64,000 bases of DNA, from the NCBI RefSeq assembly GCF_014764445.1, contig NZ_CP061721.1, positions 3,782,001-3,846,000 of the forward strand. The letters are read 5' to 3'. Each line of letters opens with the position of its first letter. Positions within the stretch are counted from its first letter, which is position 1. A program made the translations under genes and the position numbers. The notes below the pieces were generated by a model, which worked only from the letters and a program-made list of their open reading frames with translations, was not told the DNA's origin and made no database searches. Positions 54,097 through 64,000 of this stretch are shown here, piece after piece. This DNA is from Pseudarthrobacter sp. BIM B-2242 (GTDB lineage Bacteria > Actinomycetota > Actinomycetes > Actinomycetales > Micrococcaceae).

Positions 54097-54463
54097 ATGT
54101 CCGCTCCCGTCCTGTCCATCATCATCCTGGCCGCCATGTTCCTGCTGGCCACGGTGCTGCCCCTCAACATGGGGGCACTGGCCTTCGCGGGAGCATTCCT
54201 GCTGGGCACTGTCGTGCTGGGAATGTTCCGTTCCTGGCTAGTGGAGAGATCGGAGCTGTCGGCGTCATCGCCGCACTGGCCGTCGCCTCCACGATCGTTG
54301 ACGTGTCCCCGTTCTCCACCAACGGGGCCCTGGTACTCGCCAACGCCCCCGAGGACGTGGACAAGGACAAGTTCTACAAGCAGATTCTGGCCTACAGCGG
54401 CATCGTCGCCGCCGTAGGACCCGCGATCGCCTGGCTGGCATGGTGGTTCCGGGCTGGATGTAG
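54097..54463 (+). pseudogene. SLC13-type transporter with a large internal deletion
   Basis: The first 44 residues (MSAPVLSIIILAAMFLLATV, LPLNMGALAFAGAFLLGTVV, LGM) are the N-terminal helices of an SLC13-like dicarboxylate or anion carrier. The sequence then jumps, in another frame, to the C-terminal end: GEIGAVGVIAALAVASTIVD, VSPFSTNGALVLANAPEDVD, KDKFYKQILAYSGIVAAVGP. A further one-base loss near 54440 separates the last codons (MVVPGWM, TAG at 54461). Family members have about 440 residues, so roughly 300 are gone. The carrier is dead, but its ends identify it. Confidence 0.8.
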
Positions 54464-54511
54464 CCCGCCACTTCAGCCCGAGCCCCACACCGCTATCAGA
54501 GGATTTCCGCT

Positions 54512-55762
54512 ATGAGCAACGAACCGACTCTCCAGACCGACGGCCCGCTGACGGGGTACCTTGTGGTTGACCTGAGCCGCGCCCTCGCCGGTCCGCACGC
54601 CGGCATGATGCTGGCCGATCTGGGCGCCCGCGTGATTAAGGTCGAAAACCCCGGGACCGGGGACGATACGCGCGGCTGGGGTCCGCCGTTTGTCGGTCCC
54701 GAAGACGATCCGCAGGCCACGTACTTCCTGTCCTGCAACCGCAACAAGGAATCCATCGCCTTGGACCTGAAGGACGACGACGGGCGGACAGTCCTGCGCC
54801 AACTGCTGGGACGTGCCGACGTCGTGATCGAAAACTTCCGTCCCGGCGTCCTGGACCGGCTCGGCTTCTCCCCGGCGGAAATGCATGCTCTCAACCCGGC
54901 TCTGGTGATCCTGTCCATCACCGGCTTCGGGCACGACGGCCCGGAATCCAGCCGCAGCGGGTACGACCAGATCCTGCAGGGTGAAGCCGGGCTGATGTCC
55001 CTGACGGGGTCCGGACCGGACGACCCCCAACGCGTGGGGGTACCCATCGCCGATCTGCTGTCCGGCATGTACGGGGCGTTCGGCACGCTCGCGGCCCTGC
55101 TGCAGCGCGAACGCACCGGGCAGGGACAAATCGTCCGGACCTCACTGCTCGCGGCACTCATCGGCGTGCATGCCTTCCAGGGCACCAGGGCCACGGTGGC
55201 CGGCGAGACTCCGAAAGCACAGGGCAACCACCATCCCTCCATCGCCCCGTACGGCCTGTTCCGCTGCCGGCAGGGCCAGGTCCAGATCAGCGTGGGAAGC
55301 GAAAAGCTCTGGCGCTCGTTCGCGACCACGTTCGGAATCGACGCCGCATGTCCGGAGTTCGCGTCCAATGCGGACCGGGTCCGCAACCGGGGCATGGTCA
55401 TCGAAGTGGTGGAACAGGCCTTCGCCGGATACGAGGCCGGGCCGCTGCTCGCCAAGCTCAACGACGCCGGCATCCCGGCCGGCAAGGTCCGCACCCTGGA
55501 TGAGGTCTACGCCTGGGAGCAGGTCCACTCCCAGGGGCTCGTGATCGACGTAGACCACAAGATCCTCGGCACCGTGAGCCTGCCCGGCCCGCCGCTGCGG
55601 TTCTTCAGCGCCGCCGACACCGCCGAAACCACCCTGACAACCCACACCGCACCGCCGCTGCTGAATCAGGACGGGAAACAGATCCGCCACTGGCTTGGGC
55701 TGGTACCGGCCGGCGTATCCCGATCGGCTGCCGGCACCGGCGCGGCACCGGAAAGGAGCTGA
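54512..55762 (+). CDS. CaiB/BaiF-type (family III) CoA-transferase
   Basis: Moves CoA between carboxylic acids through an aspartyl-CoA anhydride. The 416-residue protein has LVVDLSRALAGPHAGMMLAD, LGARVIKVENPGTGDDTRGW (the conserved VIKVE), SCNRNKESIALDLKDDDGRT, FRPGVLDRLGF and the catalytic Asp region SLTGSGPDDPQRVGVPIADL, followed by GMYGAFGTLAALLQRERTGQ. AGAGGA lies upstream of ATG 54512. It is intact between a broken transporter and a frameshifted carboxyltransferase (2 bp downstream). By context it would activate a dicarboxylate to its CoA ester. Confidence 0.93.
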   Translation: MSNEPTLQTDGPLTGYLVVDLSRALAGPHAGMMLADLGARVIKVENPGTGDDTRGWGPPFVGPEDDPQATYFLSCNRNKESIALDLKDDDGRTVLRQLLGRADVVIENFRPGVLDRLGFSPAEMHALNPALVILSITGFGHDGPESSRSGYDQILQGEAGLMSLTGSGPDDPQRVGVPIADLLSGMYGAFGTLAALLQRERTGQGQIVRTSLLAALIGVHAFQGTRATVAGETPKAQGNHHPSIAPYGLFRCRQGQVQISVGSEKLWRSFATTFGIDAACPEFASNADRVRNRGMVIEVVEQAFAGYEAGPLLAKLNDAGIPAGKVRTLDEVYAWEQVHSQGLVIDVDHKILGTVSLPGPPLRFFSAADTAETTLTTHTAPPLLNQDGKQIRHWLGLVPAGVSRSAAGTGAAPERS

Positions 55763-55764
55763 CC

Positions 55765-57283
55765 ATGCTGACTGAGCAGAAAGCCAGGCACCTGGACGCC
55801 GCCGGACTGATCACCGCAGTGCTCGATCCCGACACGTACCGGAGCTGGGACACCCCCGTCGTGGACCCCGACCCCGCTCCCGAGTACCGGGAAGAGCTGG
55901 CGGCCGCAAGGGCAAGAACCGGCCTGGACGAATCAGTCCTCACCGGCGAAGGCCGCATCCGCGGCCGGCGTGTCGCCGTCATCGTCAGTGAATTCCGCTT
56001 CCTCGCCGGCTCCATTGGCCTCGCCGCCGCCGAACGGATCGTCACCGCCGTCGAACGGGCAACCCGGGAGGGCCTGCCGCTGCTGGCGGGACCGGCGTCG
56101 GGAGGGACCCGCATGCAGGAAGGAACCATCGCGTTCCTGTCCATGGTCAAAATCAGCGCGGCCGTCCGCGCCCACCGCCAGGCCGGGCTGCCCTACCTTG
56201 TCTACCTGCGGCACCCCACCACAGGCGGAGTCATGGCATCGTGGGGATCCCTCGGCCACATCACCGTCGCGGAACCCGGCGCGCTGCTGGGCTTCCTCGG
56301 CCCCCGCGTCTACGAGGCCATCAACGGCACACCCTTCCCGCAGAATGTCCAGGTCGCCGAGAACCTCTTCGACAAGGGCCTCATCGACGCCGTGGTCCCG
56401 CCATCGCAGCTCTCCGACGTCGTGGACCGCGCACTGAGCATCCTGGTCACCGGCCCGCACCCCAGGCTTGAGCCGCCCAGGACCCTTTCGGTCCGACCAT
56501 CCGAGGCCGGCGCCTGGGAGTCCATCACTATTTCCCGCAATCCGAAACGGCCGGACCTGCGCCAACTGCTTGCCTACGGCGCCAGGGACGTGCTGCCCCT
56601 CAACGGCACCGGGCAGGGCGAGAAGGATCCCGGCCTCCAGCTTGCCCTGGCCCGCTTCGGCCAGGAATCCTGCGTGGTCATTCGGCCACACCCGGCCCCG
56701 GCCATCCCAGCAGACGGCCATGGGTCCGGCTTCCCTCCGCGAAGCCCGTCGCGGCATGAGGCTCGCCGAGGAACTCGGGCTGCCCCTGCTCACCGTCATC
56801 GACACCAGCGGCGCGGCCCTCTCCAAGGAGGCCGAGGAAGGCGGACTCGCGGGCGAAATCGCCCGGTCACTCCACGACCACATCGGCCTGAACTCGCCCA
56901 CCCTGTCAGTACTCATGGGCCAGGGCACCGGCGGCGGGGCACTGGCGCTCCTTCCCGCGGACCGCACCATCGCCGCCCAGCACGCCTGGCTGTCACCGTT
57001 GCCCCCCGAAGGCGCCAGTGCCATCGTCCATCGGACCACCGATTACGCACCCGCCATGTCCGAAGCCCAGGGCGTCAACGTCGCCTCCCTGTACGCCAAC
57101 GGACTCGTTGAACACATCGTGGACGAACGCCCCGACGCATCCTTTGAGCCGAAAGCGTTCTGCACGCGCCTGGGGCAGGCCATCGAATACGAACTCGCAG
57201 CCCTGGCCAACACCGGGATCAGGAATCTGCTCCCACAACGGCTCACAAAATACCGGGGGCTGGGCGGCCCAACGGACAACTAG
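55765..57283 (+). pseudogene. Fused carboxyltransferase (AccD-AccA/MdcD-MdcE-like) with a frameshift
   Basis: The first frame (55765 to about 56692) encodes a crotonase-like carboxyltransferase half: RIRGRRVAVIVSEFRFLAGS, AGPASGGTRMQEGTIAFLSM, HPTTGGVMASWGSLGHITVA and GALLGFLGPRVYEAINGTPF. After an extra base near 56693-56697 the second half continues in another frame: TAMGPASLREARRGMRLAEE, LPLLTVIDTSGAALSKEAEE, LMGQGTGGGALALLPADRTI to the stop at 57283. The 1519 bp equal 506 codons plus one base. No biotin carboxylase or biotin carrier gene is near. The fused layout resembles both acyl-CoA carboxylase carboxyltransferases and the biotin-independent malonate decarboxylase subunits. GGAAAGGAG precedes ATG 55765. 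Confidence 0.82.
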
Positions 57284-57313
57284 AGCTCCGGCATGCCGTG
57301 AATGGCCCCTAGG

Positions 57314-57466
57314 ATGGCTGGTATTCCCGGTGCAGCCATCCCGGTGGGCAGGGTGGCTCAGCCGGAAGAAATAGCCCGCTGGGTCTGGCTCCTCACCGGA
57401 AGCGGCGATGCCGGTTTTATGACCGGCGAAACCATCACCCTTTCCGGCGGTGACGTGATCCGGTAG
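57314..57466 (+). pseudogene. C-terminal stub of an SDR gene
   Basis: From ATG 57314 to TAG 57464-57466 the frame reads AAIPVGRVAQPEEIARWVWL, then GDAGFMTGETITLSGGDVIR. This is the last 45-50 residues of a 3-oxoacyl reductase-like SDR; the cofactor and catalytic regions are missing. It follows the carboxyltransferase after 30 bp and is another sign that the module is decaying. Confidence 0.75.
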
Positions 57467-57483
57467 CCGCAGACGCGGGCTGA

Positions 57484-57519
57484 CACGTCAGGCCCGGGGC
57501 GCACCCCGGGCCTGACGTG
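57484..57519. terminator. Bidirectional hairpin terminator
   Basis: CACGTCAGGCCCGGGG (57484-57499) pairs perfectly with CCCCGGGCCTGACGTG (57504-57519) around a CGCA loop. It serves the SDR stub on one side and the convergent cupin gene on the other. Confidence 0.85.
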
Positions 57520-57534
57520 GAATTGCTTCCGCGG

Positions 57535-57897
57535 TCAGGCTGCGAAGATGACAAAGAATTTCCTGATCCGCTCCTGGATCTCCCATGTCCCCTGCCACCC
57601 GATCGGGAAGATCGCGGCGGTTCCGGCCTCGAGGGTGATCGGCTCAGCGCCGTCCTCGGTGACCACCATGCGGCCTTCCAGAACGTGAATCGCCTCGCCG
57701 CGCTCCAGGAACTCCCAGCGGGAGAGGCCCGGATCGGCTTCCCAGACGCCGGAGAGGATGCGGGAGTCCTCGCTGGTGAAGGGAATGCCAATTCGCGTTG
57801 GGATCTCGTCGCCCAACACATCGGCCAACGGCGGGCCGAGCGGGCCCTCGTCCAGTTTCCCCTTGAACAGTTCGGTGGGCTGGAAAGTAATGCTCAT
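57535..57897 (-). CDS. Cupin-domain protein (Cupin_3/DUF861 type)
   Basis: A 120-residue single beta-barrel: SRWEFLERGEAIHVLEGRMV (motif 1 region, where the usual histidines are replaced by Glu and Ala-Ile-His) and GTAAIFPIGWQGTWEIQERI (motif 2, with the W-x-G-x-W pattern of DUF861). Such proteins bind small metabolites and in some cases a metal. AAAGG precedes ATG 57897. It is alone, past a strong terminator, so a link to the neighbouring module is uncertain. Confidence 0.88.
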   Translation of the reverse strand: MSITFQPTELFKGKLDEGPLGPPLADVLGDEIPTRIGIPFTSEDSRILSGVWEADPGLSRWEFLERGEAIHVLEGRMVVTEDGAEPITLEAGTAAIFPIGWQGTWEIQERIRKFFVIFAA

Positions 57898-58029
57898 GTG
57901 ATTATGCCTTTCTGCTTATACTCGCCGGCAACGTCTCCGGCGGGCTGGTGGCTGACCAGTTAGAGGCACTGTAGCCCAGTCTGTTCGGGTGGGGAAGCGT
58001 CGGTGCAGCGCCTCGGCGCGCCGTTCAGA

Positions 58030-58099
58030 CTACCCATTGGGGTAGTCAAAACCATCCCGAAATGGCGTTTCCCCTATCCGCAAATGACAGGACGATGGA
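58030..58099 (+). promoter_or_regulatory. 70-bp conserved upstream element, copy A (before gap)
   Basis: Matches 6075-6144 at 55 of 70 positions without gaps. ACTACCC-ATTG-GGGTAGT (58029-58046) is a perfect 7-bp inverted repeat, and CCAT-CCCGAA-ATGG (58052-58065) is a second dyad. It ends 47 bp before the gap start. It probably contains the gap promoter and a regulator site. Confidence 0.65.
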
Positions 58100-58146
58100 G
58101 GCTAGGCCAAGCTCCACCAGAACCGCCCATTGCGAAAGGACGCCCC

Positions 58147-59640
58147 ATGCTACAACCCTCAGATTCTGCCCTTGTGACGTGGATGGGCCGTGAGGCCCTT
58201 GCCGAGGCGATGATTCCGGTGATTGGCCGGCTGTACCGCGAAAACAACGTGGTGACAAGCATCCATGGGCGCAGCCTGGTGAACACGTCCACCATGAACA
58301 TCCTGAAGGCCCACCGCTTCGCACGCCGGGTCAGCAAAGAGGAGCTTCTCCTGGAGGAGACCGCTCCGCTCCTAAACGCCCTCGCCGGCCTGGAGCTCGG
58401 CGCGGCAGCGATCGACATCGCCCGCCTCAACCAGAAATTCAAGGAAGAAGGCGGCGGGGCAACGCTGGAGGAGTTCCTCCGCAACGAACTCGCCGACGTC
58501 GTCGGCCGCCGCGGCGCTGATGACCGCACCAGCACCGATGTTGTGCTGTACGGGTTTGGCCGCATCGGCCGCCTGCTGGCCCGCCTCCTGATCGAAAAGG
58601 CAGGCGGCGGCCACGGCCTGCGACTGCGCGCCATCGTGGTGCGCCGCGGTTCGGACAAGGACATCGTCAAGCGTGCCAGCCTGCTGCGCCGCGACTCCGT
58701 CCACGGCCCGTTCGAGGGCACCATCCGTGTGGACGAGGAAGCCAACACCATCACCGCCAACGGCGTGCGGATCCAGGTCATCTACTCGGACAACCCTGCC
58801 ACCATCGACTACACCGCCTACGGCATCAAGGACGCCCTGGTGGTGGACAATACCGGCCGCTGGCGCGATGCCGAGGGCCTGTCCCAGCACCTGCAGAGCA
58901 AGGGCGCGGCCCGTGTCCTGCTCACCGCACCGGGCAAGGGTGCGCTGAAGAACATCGTGCACGGCATCAACCACGGCAGCATCGAGGATACCGACCAGAT
59001 CGTTTCCGCCGCGTCGTGCACCACCAACGCCATCACCCCGGTGCTGAAGGCCATCAACGACAGGTTCGGAGTGATCCACGGCCACGTTGAGACCGTCCAC
59101 TCGTTCACCAACGACCAGAACCTGATCGACAACTTCCACAAGGGTGACCGCCGCGGCCGTTCCGCGGCGCTGAACATGGTGATCACCGAGACCGGGGCCG
59201 CCACCGCCGTGGCCAAGGCGCTCCCCGAACTTGAGGGCAAACTCACCGGCAGTTCCATCCGCGTCCCCACCCCGGACGTGTCGCTGGCCATCCTGAACCT
59301 GAGCCTGGAAAACGGCACCACCAAAGAGGAAGTCAACAGCTTCCTCCGCGACATGTCGCTCCATTCGGACCTGCGCAAGCAGATCGACTTCATGGATTCA
59401 CCGGAAGTTGTCTCCACGGACTTCGTCGGTTCCCGGCATGCCGGCATCGTGGATGGCCTGGCCACCATCTCCAACGGCAAGAACCTCGTCCTGTACGTCT
59501 GGTATGACAACGAGTTCGGCTACAGCTGCCAGGTGGTCCGGGTCATGGAGGAAATGGCAGGCGTCAGCCGGCCGTCGTTCCCCGCGAGGGACGTGGTTCA
59601 GGAGGCCATGTCAGTACTCGCCGCGTTGAAATCCGCCTAG
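58147..59640 (+). CDS. gap: Glyceraldehyde-3-phosphate dehydrogenase, long form
   Basis: Catalyses the NAD(P)-linked interconversion of glyceraldehyde 3-phosphate and 1,3-bisphosphoglycerate. At 497 residues it is the long actinobacterial form: about 125 extra N-terminal residues (MGREALAEAMIPVIGRLYRE, VVTSIHGRSLVNTSTMNILK) precede the Rossmann domain that begins VVLYGFGRIGRLLARLL. The catalytic cysteine is Cys291 in AASCTTNAITP; HSFTNDQNLIDNFHKGDRRG and the C-terminal VLYVWYDNEFGYSCQVVR are canonical. GAAAGGA precedes ATG 58147. It leads a small operon and has the 70-bp element upstream. A second, standard gap gene is usually present elsewhere in such genomes. Confidence 0.95.
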   Translation: MLQPSDSALVTWMGREALAEAMIPVIGRLYRENNVVTSIHGRSLVNTSTMNILKAHRFARRVSKEELLLEETAPLLNALAGLELGAAAIDIARLNQKFKEEGGGATLEEFLRNELADVVGRRGADDRTSTDVVLYGFGRIGRLLARLLIEKAGGGHGLRLRAIVVRRGSDKDIVKRASLLRRDSVHGPFEGTIRVDEEANTITANGVRIQVIYSDNPATIDYTAYGIKDALVVDNTGRWRDAEGLSQHLQSKGAARVLLTAPGKGALKNIVHGINHGSIEDTDQIVSAASCTTNAITPVLKAINDRFGVIHGHVETVHSFTNDQNLIDNFHKGDRRGRSAALNMVITETGAATAVAKALPELEGKLTGSSIRVPTPDVSLAILNLSLENGTTKEEVNSFLRDMSLHSDLRKQIDFMDSPEVVSTDFVGSRHAGIVDGLATISNGKNLVLYVWYDNEFGYSCQVVRVMEEMAGVSRPSFPARDVVQEAMSVLAALKSA

Positions 59641-59654
59641 CTTAAGGAGACTCA

Positions 59655-59885
59655 ATGCTCTTTATTGATCCCTCTGCGGGCAAGGAGCCGCCTCGCACAC
59701 CGCCTCCCGCCGGCAGGCGGCCCGTTCCCACACCCTTCAGGAAACCTGTTCCCCTCTCCCAGGTGCGGCCCGTCCGGGGCCGCGACCGGGAAATGCAACA
59801 GCTCATCCACGATCTCGCCGTCCTGGCGGCCAAGCATGGTCAGCAGATCAGTGGCGGGCAGTCTCAAACAGGAGTCTCGCCGTGA
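59655..59885 (+). CDS. Small hypothetical protein of 76 residues
   Basis: AAGGAG lies six bases before ATG 59655, which follows the gap stop after 14 bp, so the gene is very probably translated in the gap operon. The first half is proline- and arginine-rich (KEPPRTPPPAGRRPVPTPF); the second forms a helix, REMQQLIHDLAVLAAKHGQQ. I do not recognise the family; a small regulator or adaptor is possible. Confidence 0.65.
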   Translation: MLFIDPSAGKEPPRTPPPAGRRPVPTPFRKPVPLSQVRPVRGRDREMQQLIHDLAVLAAKHGQQISGGQSQTGVSP

Positions 59886-60033
59886 AGCGGCACGTGCAGC
59901 TCAGGCTTGTCCGGTGCGGCGCACCCCGGATCTGCAACAGGTTTATGCCCTGCCGCCTGTCTTCCACAACACTTCCAGCCGCCTCAGTATGGCGTTCTGC
60001 CTGTAAACCATCTCCCAGAATTTGAGCCGAAAC

Positions 60034-61059
<1,026 letters not shown>

Positions 61060-61066
61060 CCTTTCT

Positions 61067-62086
<1,020 letters not shown>

Positions 62087-62125
62087 GCTGACTCCTGCTG
62101 TTGGTTTTGGTTGTTAAAAGAAAGC

Positions 62126-62171
62126 GGCCACGTCATAGCCCCGCCGCATGGGACGGGGCTATGACGTGGCC
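62126..62171 (-). terminator. Hairpin terminator after rpiB
   Basis: GGCCACGTCATAGCCCCG (62126-62143) pairs perfectly with 62154-62171, an 18-bp stem with a 10-nt loop. On the minus strand it is followed by CTTTCTTTT, a U-rich end, 7 bp after the rpiB stop, so the signal acts for the rpiB side. Confidence 0.85.
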
Positions 62172-62177
62172 AGGGTT

Positions 62178-62651
62178 TTACTCGGCCACCTCACCGGTGG
62201 TTTCGTAGGTTGCGATCTTGCCGATGCGGCGCTCATGGCGCTCGGCATTGCTGAAGGGTTCCGCCAGGAACGCTTCGATCAGTTCGGTGGCCTCCTGAAC
62301 GGTGTGCTGCCGCCCGCCCACCGCCACAACGTTGGCGTTGTTGTGCTCGCGGGCAAGCTTCGCCGTGTCGAGGTTCCAGGCCAGCGCGGCGCGGACCCCC
62401 TTAACCTTGTTTGCGGCGATCTGCTCACCGTTGCCCGAGCCGCCCAGCACAATCCCGAGGGCGTCAACGCCGGCGGCCTGATCGGCCACAACAGCTGCTG
62501 CTGCGTTAATACAGAACGACGGGTAGTCGTCCTCGGGATCATAGGCGGCCGGCCCGTGGTCCACCATCTCGTAGCCGCTGGCAGACAGTGCATCGATGAG
62601 GTGGGAGCTTAGCTCCAGACCGGCGTGGTCGGTTGCGATATGAACGCGCAT
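62178..62651 (-). CDS. rpiB: Ribose-5-phosphate isomerase B
   Basis: Interconverts ribulose 5-phosphate and ribose 5-phosphate. The 157-residue protein starts MRVHIATDHAGLELSSHLID and has the phosphate-binding GIVLGGSGNGEQIAANKVKG. The catalytic base position of the E. coli enzyme (Cys66) is not a cysteine here; Glu76 in SGNGEQ fits the actinobacterial variant known from Mycobacterium tuberculosis. AAGGA precedes ATG 62651. It lies 10 bp after rpe. Confidence 0.94.
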   Translation of the reverse strand: MRVHIATDHAGLELSSHLIDALSASGYEMVDHGPAAYDPEDDYPSFCINAAAAVVADQAAGVDALGIVLGGSGNGEQIAANKVKGVRAALAWNLDTAKLAREHNNANVVAVGGRQHTVQEATELIEAFLAEPFSNAERHERRIGKIATYETTGEVAE

Positions 62652-62661
62652 GAGGGGTCCT

Positions 62662-63381
62662 TCAGACTGGTTGGGGTGCAGGGTTGCTGAGGTTGAGGGC
62701 CGTCCGGCCGAAGGCGAGCTGCCCGTTGGTGCGCAGTGACTCGATGGCATCCTCCGGTGAGGCCTTGCCGTACACGGCGGACCCGGCCACGAAGACGTTG
62801 GCACCTGCCTCCGCGGCCCGGGTGATGGTTTCCTCGGTGATGCCGCCGTCCACCTGGATGGCCACGTTCACCCCTGAACCGTCCACCGCAGCGCGGGCGC
62901 GGCGGATCTTCGGCAGCATAACGTCCAGGAATGCCTGGCCGCCAAAGCCCGGTTCAACGGTCATGATCAGCAGCATGTCCAGTTCGGAGAGCATGTCCAG
63001 GTAGGGCTCCACAGGGGTGGCCGGGCGAAGTGCCATGCCCGCCTTGGCCCCGCGGGCCCGCAGTTCCCGGGCCAGTTTGATGGGGGCTTCCGATGCCTCC
63101 ACGTGGAAGGTCACCGAGCTGAGGCCGGCGTCGGCGTACAGCGGTGCCCAGCGGTCCACATTGGCGATCATCAGGTGGGCGTCCAGGGGGACGGGGCTGA
63201 CTTTCTGGATACGTTCCACAACAGGCAGGCCGATGGTCAGGTTCGGCACAAAGTGGTTGTCCATAACATCCACGTGCACGGCATCGGCGTTGCTGATGCG
63301 GGCGAGCTCGGCCTCGAGGTTGACGAAGTCGGCCGAGAGGATGCTGGGGTTGATGCAGCAGTTCAGGGGTGATGCGGACAT
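62662..63381 (-). CDS. rpe: Ribulose-phosphate 3-epimerase
   Basis: Epimerises ribulose 5-phosphate and xylulose 5-phosphate. The 239-residue barrel shows [20 protein letters not shown], the metal-site block [46 protein letters not shown] with the catalytic aspartate two strands on ([12 protein letters not shown]). AAAGG lies nine bases before ATG 63381. It lies between tal (34 bp) and rpiB (10 bp) in one operon. Confidence 0.95.
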   Translation of the reverse strand: MSASPLNCCINPSILSADFVNLEAELARISNADAVHVDVMDNHFVPNLTIGLPVVERIQKVSPVPLDAHLMIANVDRWAPLYADAGLSSVTFHVEASEAPIKLARELRARGAKAGMALRPATPVEPYLDMLSELDMLLIMTVEPGFGGQAFLDVMLPKIRRARAAVDGSGVNVAIQVDGGITEETITRAAEAGANVFVAGSAVYGKASPEDAIESLRTNGQLAFGRTALNLSNPAPQPV

Positions 63382-63415
63382 GATGTCTGCCTTTCGGTAG
63401 CAGTCAGAGCTCGGG

Positions 63416-64000
63416 TCAGGATGCCTTCCGTGCGGTGGCGAGGGCGCCTTCGACGTCGGCCAGCAGTTCCTTCCAGCTGGCAACAAACTTGTCCAGGCCT
63501 TCGGATTCGAGAAGGGCAACCACCTCGTTGTAGGAAACGCCCAGCGCGTCCAGTGCGTACAGCACTGCCTTGGACTCCGCGTAGGTGGCGGTGATGGTGT
63601 CCCCGGTGACCACGCCGTGGTCGAACGTGGCGTCGAGGGTCTTCTCCGGCATGGTGTTGACGATGTCGGCAGCAACCAGTCCCGTCACGTACAGGGTGTC
63701 AGGGTAAGCCGGGTCCTTGACGCCGGTGGAAGCCCACAGGGGACGCTGCGGACGGGCTCCGGCTTCGGCCAGGGCCTCCCACCGGTCGGTGGAGAAGAGC
63801 TGCTCGTAGACCTGGTAGGCCAGGCGGGCGTTGGCCACGCCGGCCTTGCCCTTGAGGGCCTTGGCTTCATCGGTGCCGAGGGCGTCAAGGCGCTTGTCGA
63901 TCTCGGAGTCCACGCGGGAGACGAAGAACGAGGCCACCGAGTGGATCGTGGACAGGTCGTGCCCGTTTTCCCTGGCCAGTTCCAGGCCGGACTGGAAGGC
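63416..64000 (-). CDS. tal: Transaldolase, C-terminal part (continues beyond the window)
   Basis: Transfers dihydroxyacetone units between sugar phosphates of the pentose phosphate pathway. About 195 codons are present; the open frame continues past the window edge (residues before [20 protein letters not shown] read [20 protein letters not shown]). Motifs: [40 protein letters not shown] (the KNP-like phosphate region with the catalytic lysine upstream) and [15 protein letters not shown]. These match actinobacterial transaldolases. It is the first visible gene of the tal-rpe-rpiB operon; a transketolase gene would be expected just outside. Confidence 0.94.
   Translation of the reverse strand, partial: AFQSGLELARENGHDLSTIHSVASFFVSRVDSEIDKRLDALGTDEAKALKGKAGVANARLAYQVYEQLFSTDRWEALAEAGARPQRPLWASTGVKDPAYPDTLYVTGLVAADIVNTMPEKTLDATFDHGVVTGDTITATYAESKAVLYALDALGVSYNEVVALLESEGLDKFVASWKELLADVEGALATARKAS

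Noticed and set aside
54303..54515. A separate 70-residue gene starting at GTG 54303
   Set aside because: It is the C-terminal end of the deleted SLC13 gene, as shown by its sequence, and has no ribosome site.

Overview
The window is high-GC, leaderless-repeat-poor actinobacterial DNA with GTG/TTG starts, many 4-bp ATGA gene overlaps, a KatG, a tyramine/phenylethylamine-type copper amine oxidase with an ornithine-cyclodeaminase-like partner, and an actinobacterial-type phosphofructokinase and RpiB. This fits a Micrococcaceae chromosome (Arthrobacter, Pseudarthrobacter or Paenarthrobacter); the genus is an inference from gene types, not a search result. I see no rRNA, tRNA, CRISPR array, prophage or intact insertion sequence.

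Layout. 0-2 kb: tail of an unidentified gene, a terminator and pyruvate kinase. 2-6.7 kb: a GntR regulator fused to a Cache-like sensor domain and a GH15 trehalase/glucoamylase-type enzyme, bracketed by two copies of an unannotated 49-residue protein and by two decayed remnants of an ABC exporter gene. 6.7-12.6 kb: a sugar module with divergent halves (SDR, RbsD/FucU mutarotase and rhodanese to the left; lipoprotein, two permeases and an IclR regulator to the right) around a pair of mirror-image 30-bp operators. 12.7-18.3 kb: a heterodimeric ABC exporter and an MHS-family transporter. 18.4-35.3 kb: a leftward operon of about 14 genes for inositol-like cyclitol uptake and breakdown (ABC importer, IolD, IolG, IolE-like, MmsA/IolA, extra dehydrogenases, LacI regulator), plus a divergent TIM-barrel isomerase. 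35.3-42 kb: small hypothetical gene, MFS-MarR pair, ornithine cyclodeaminase homologue, paired SMR pumps, KatG. 42-48.7 kb: IclR regulator, two APC permeases and the copper amine oxidase. 48.7-53.2 kb: membrane protein, CPA2 antiporter, and an acetyltransferase-TetR-MFS operon whose MFS gene is frameshifted. 53.2-57.9 kb: a decaying module of GntR regulator, deleted SLC13 transporter, CaiB-type CoA-transferase, frameshifted carboxyltransferase, SDR stub and cupin. 58-64 kb: gap, a small protein, pfkA, and convergently fba, rpiB, rpe and tal.

How it works together. The window is dominated by carbon acquisition: polyols/cyclitols enter by ABC transporters, are oxidised by several Gfo/Idh and SDR enzymes and IolD, and reach glycolysis; the 58-64 kb block and pyruvate kinase form lower-glycolysis and pentose-phosphate functions. 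The amine module yields H2O2, which the nearby KatG could remove.

The strongest unexplained signals are the duplicated 49-residue protein (23 synonymous against 3 replacement codons over the first 41), a gap-free 70-bp element shared between the upstream regions of gap and of one small gene (55 of 70 bases identical), the mirrored operators at 8.5 kb, and a possible CoA-dependent, biotin-independent dicarboxylate decarboxylation module at 54-57 kb that is now broken.
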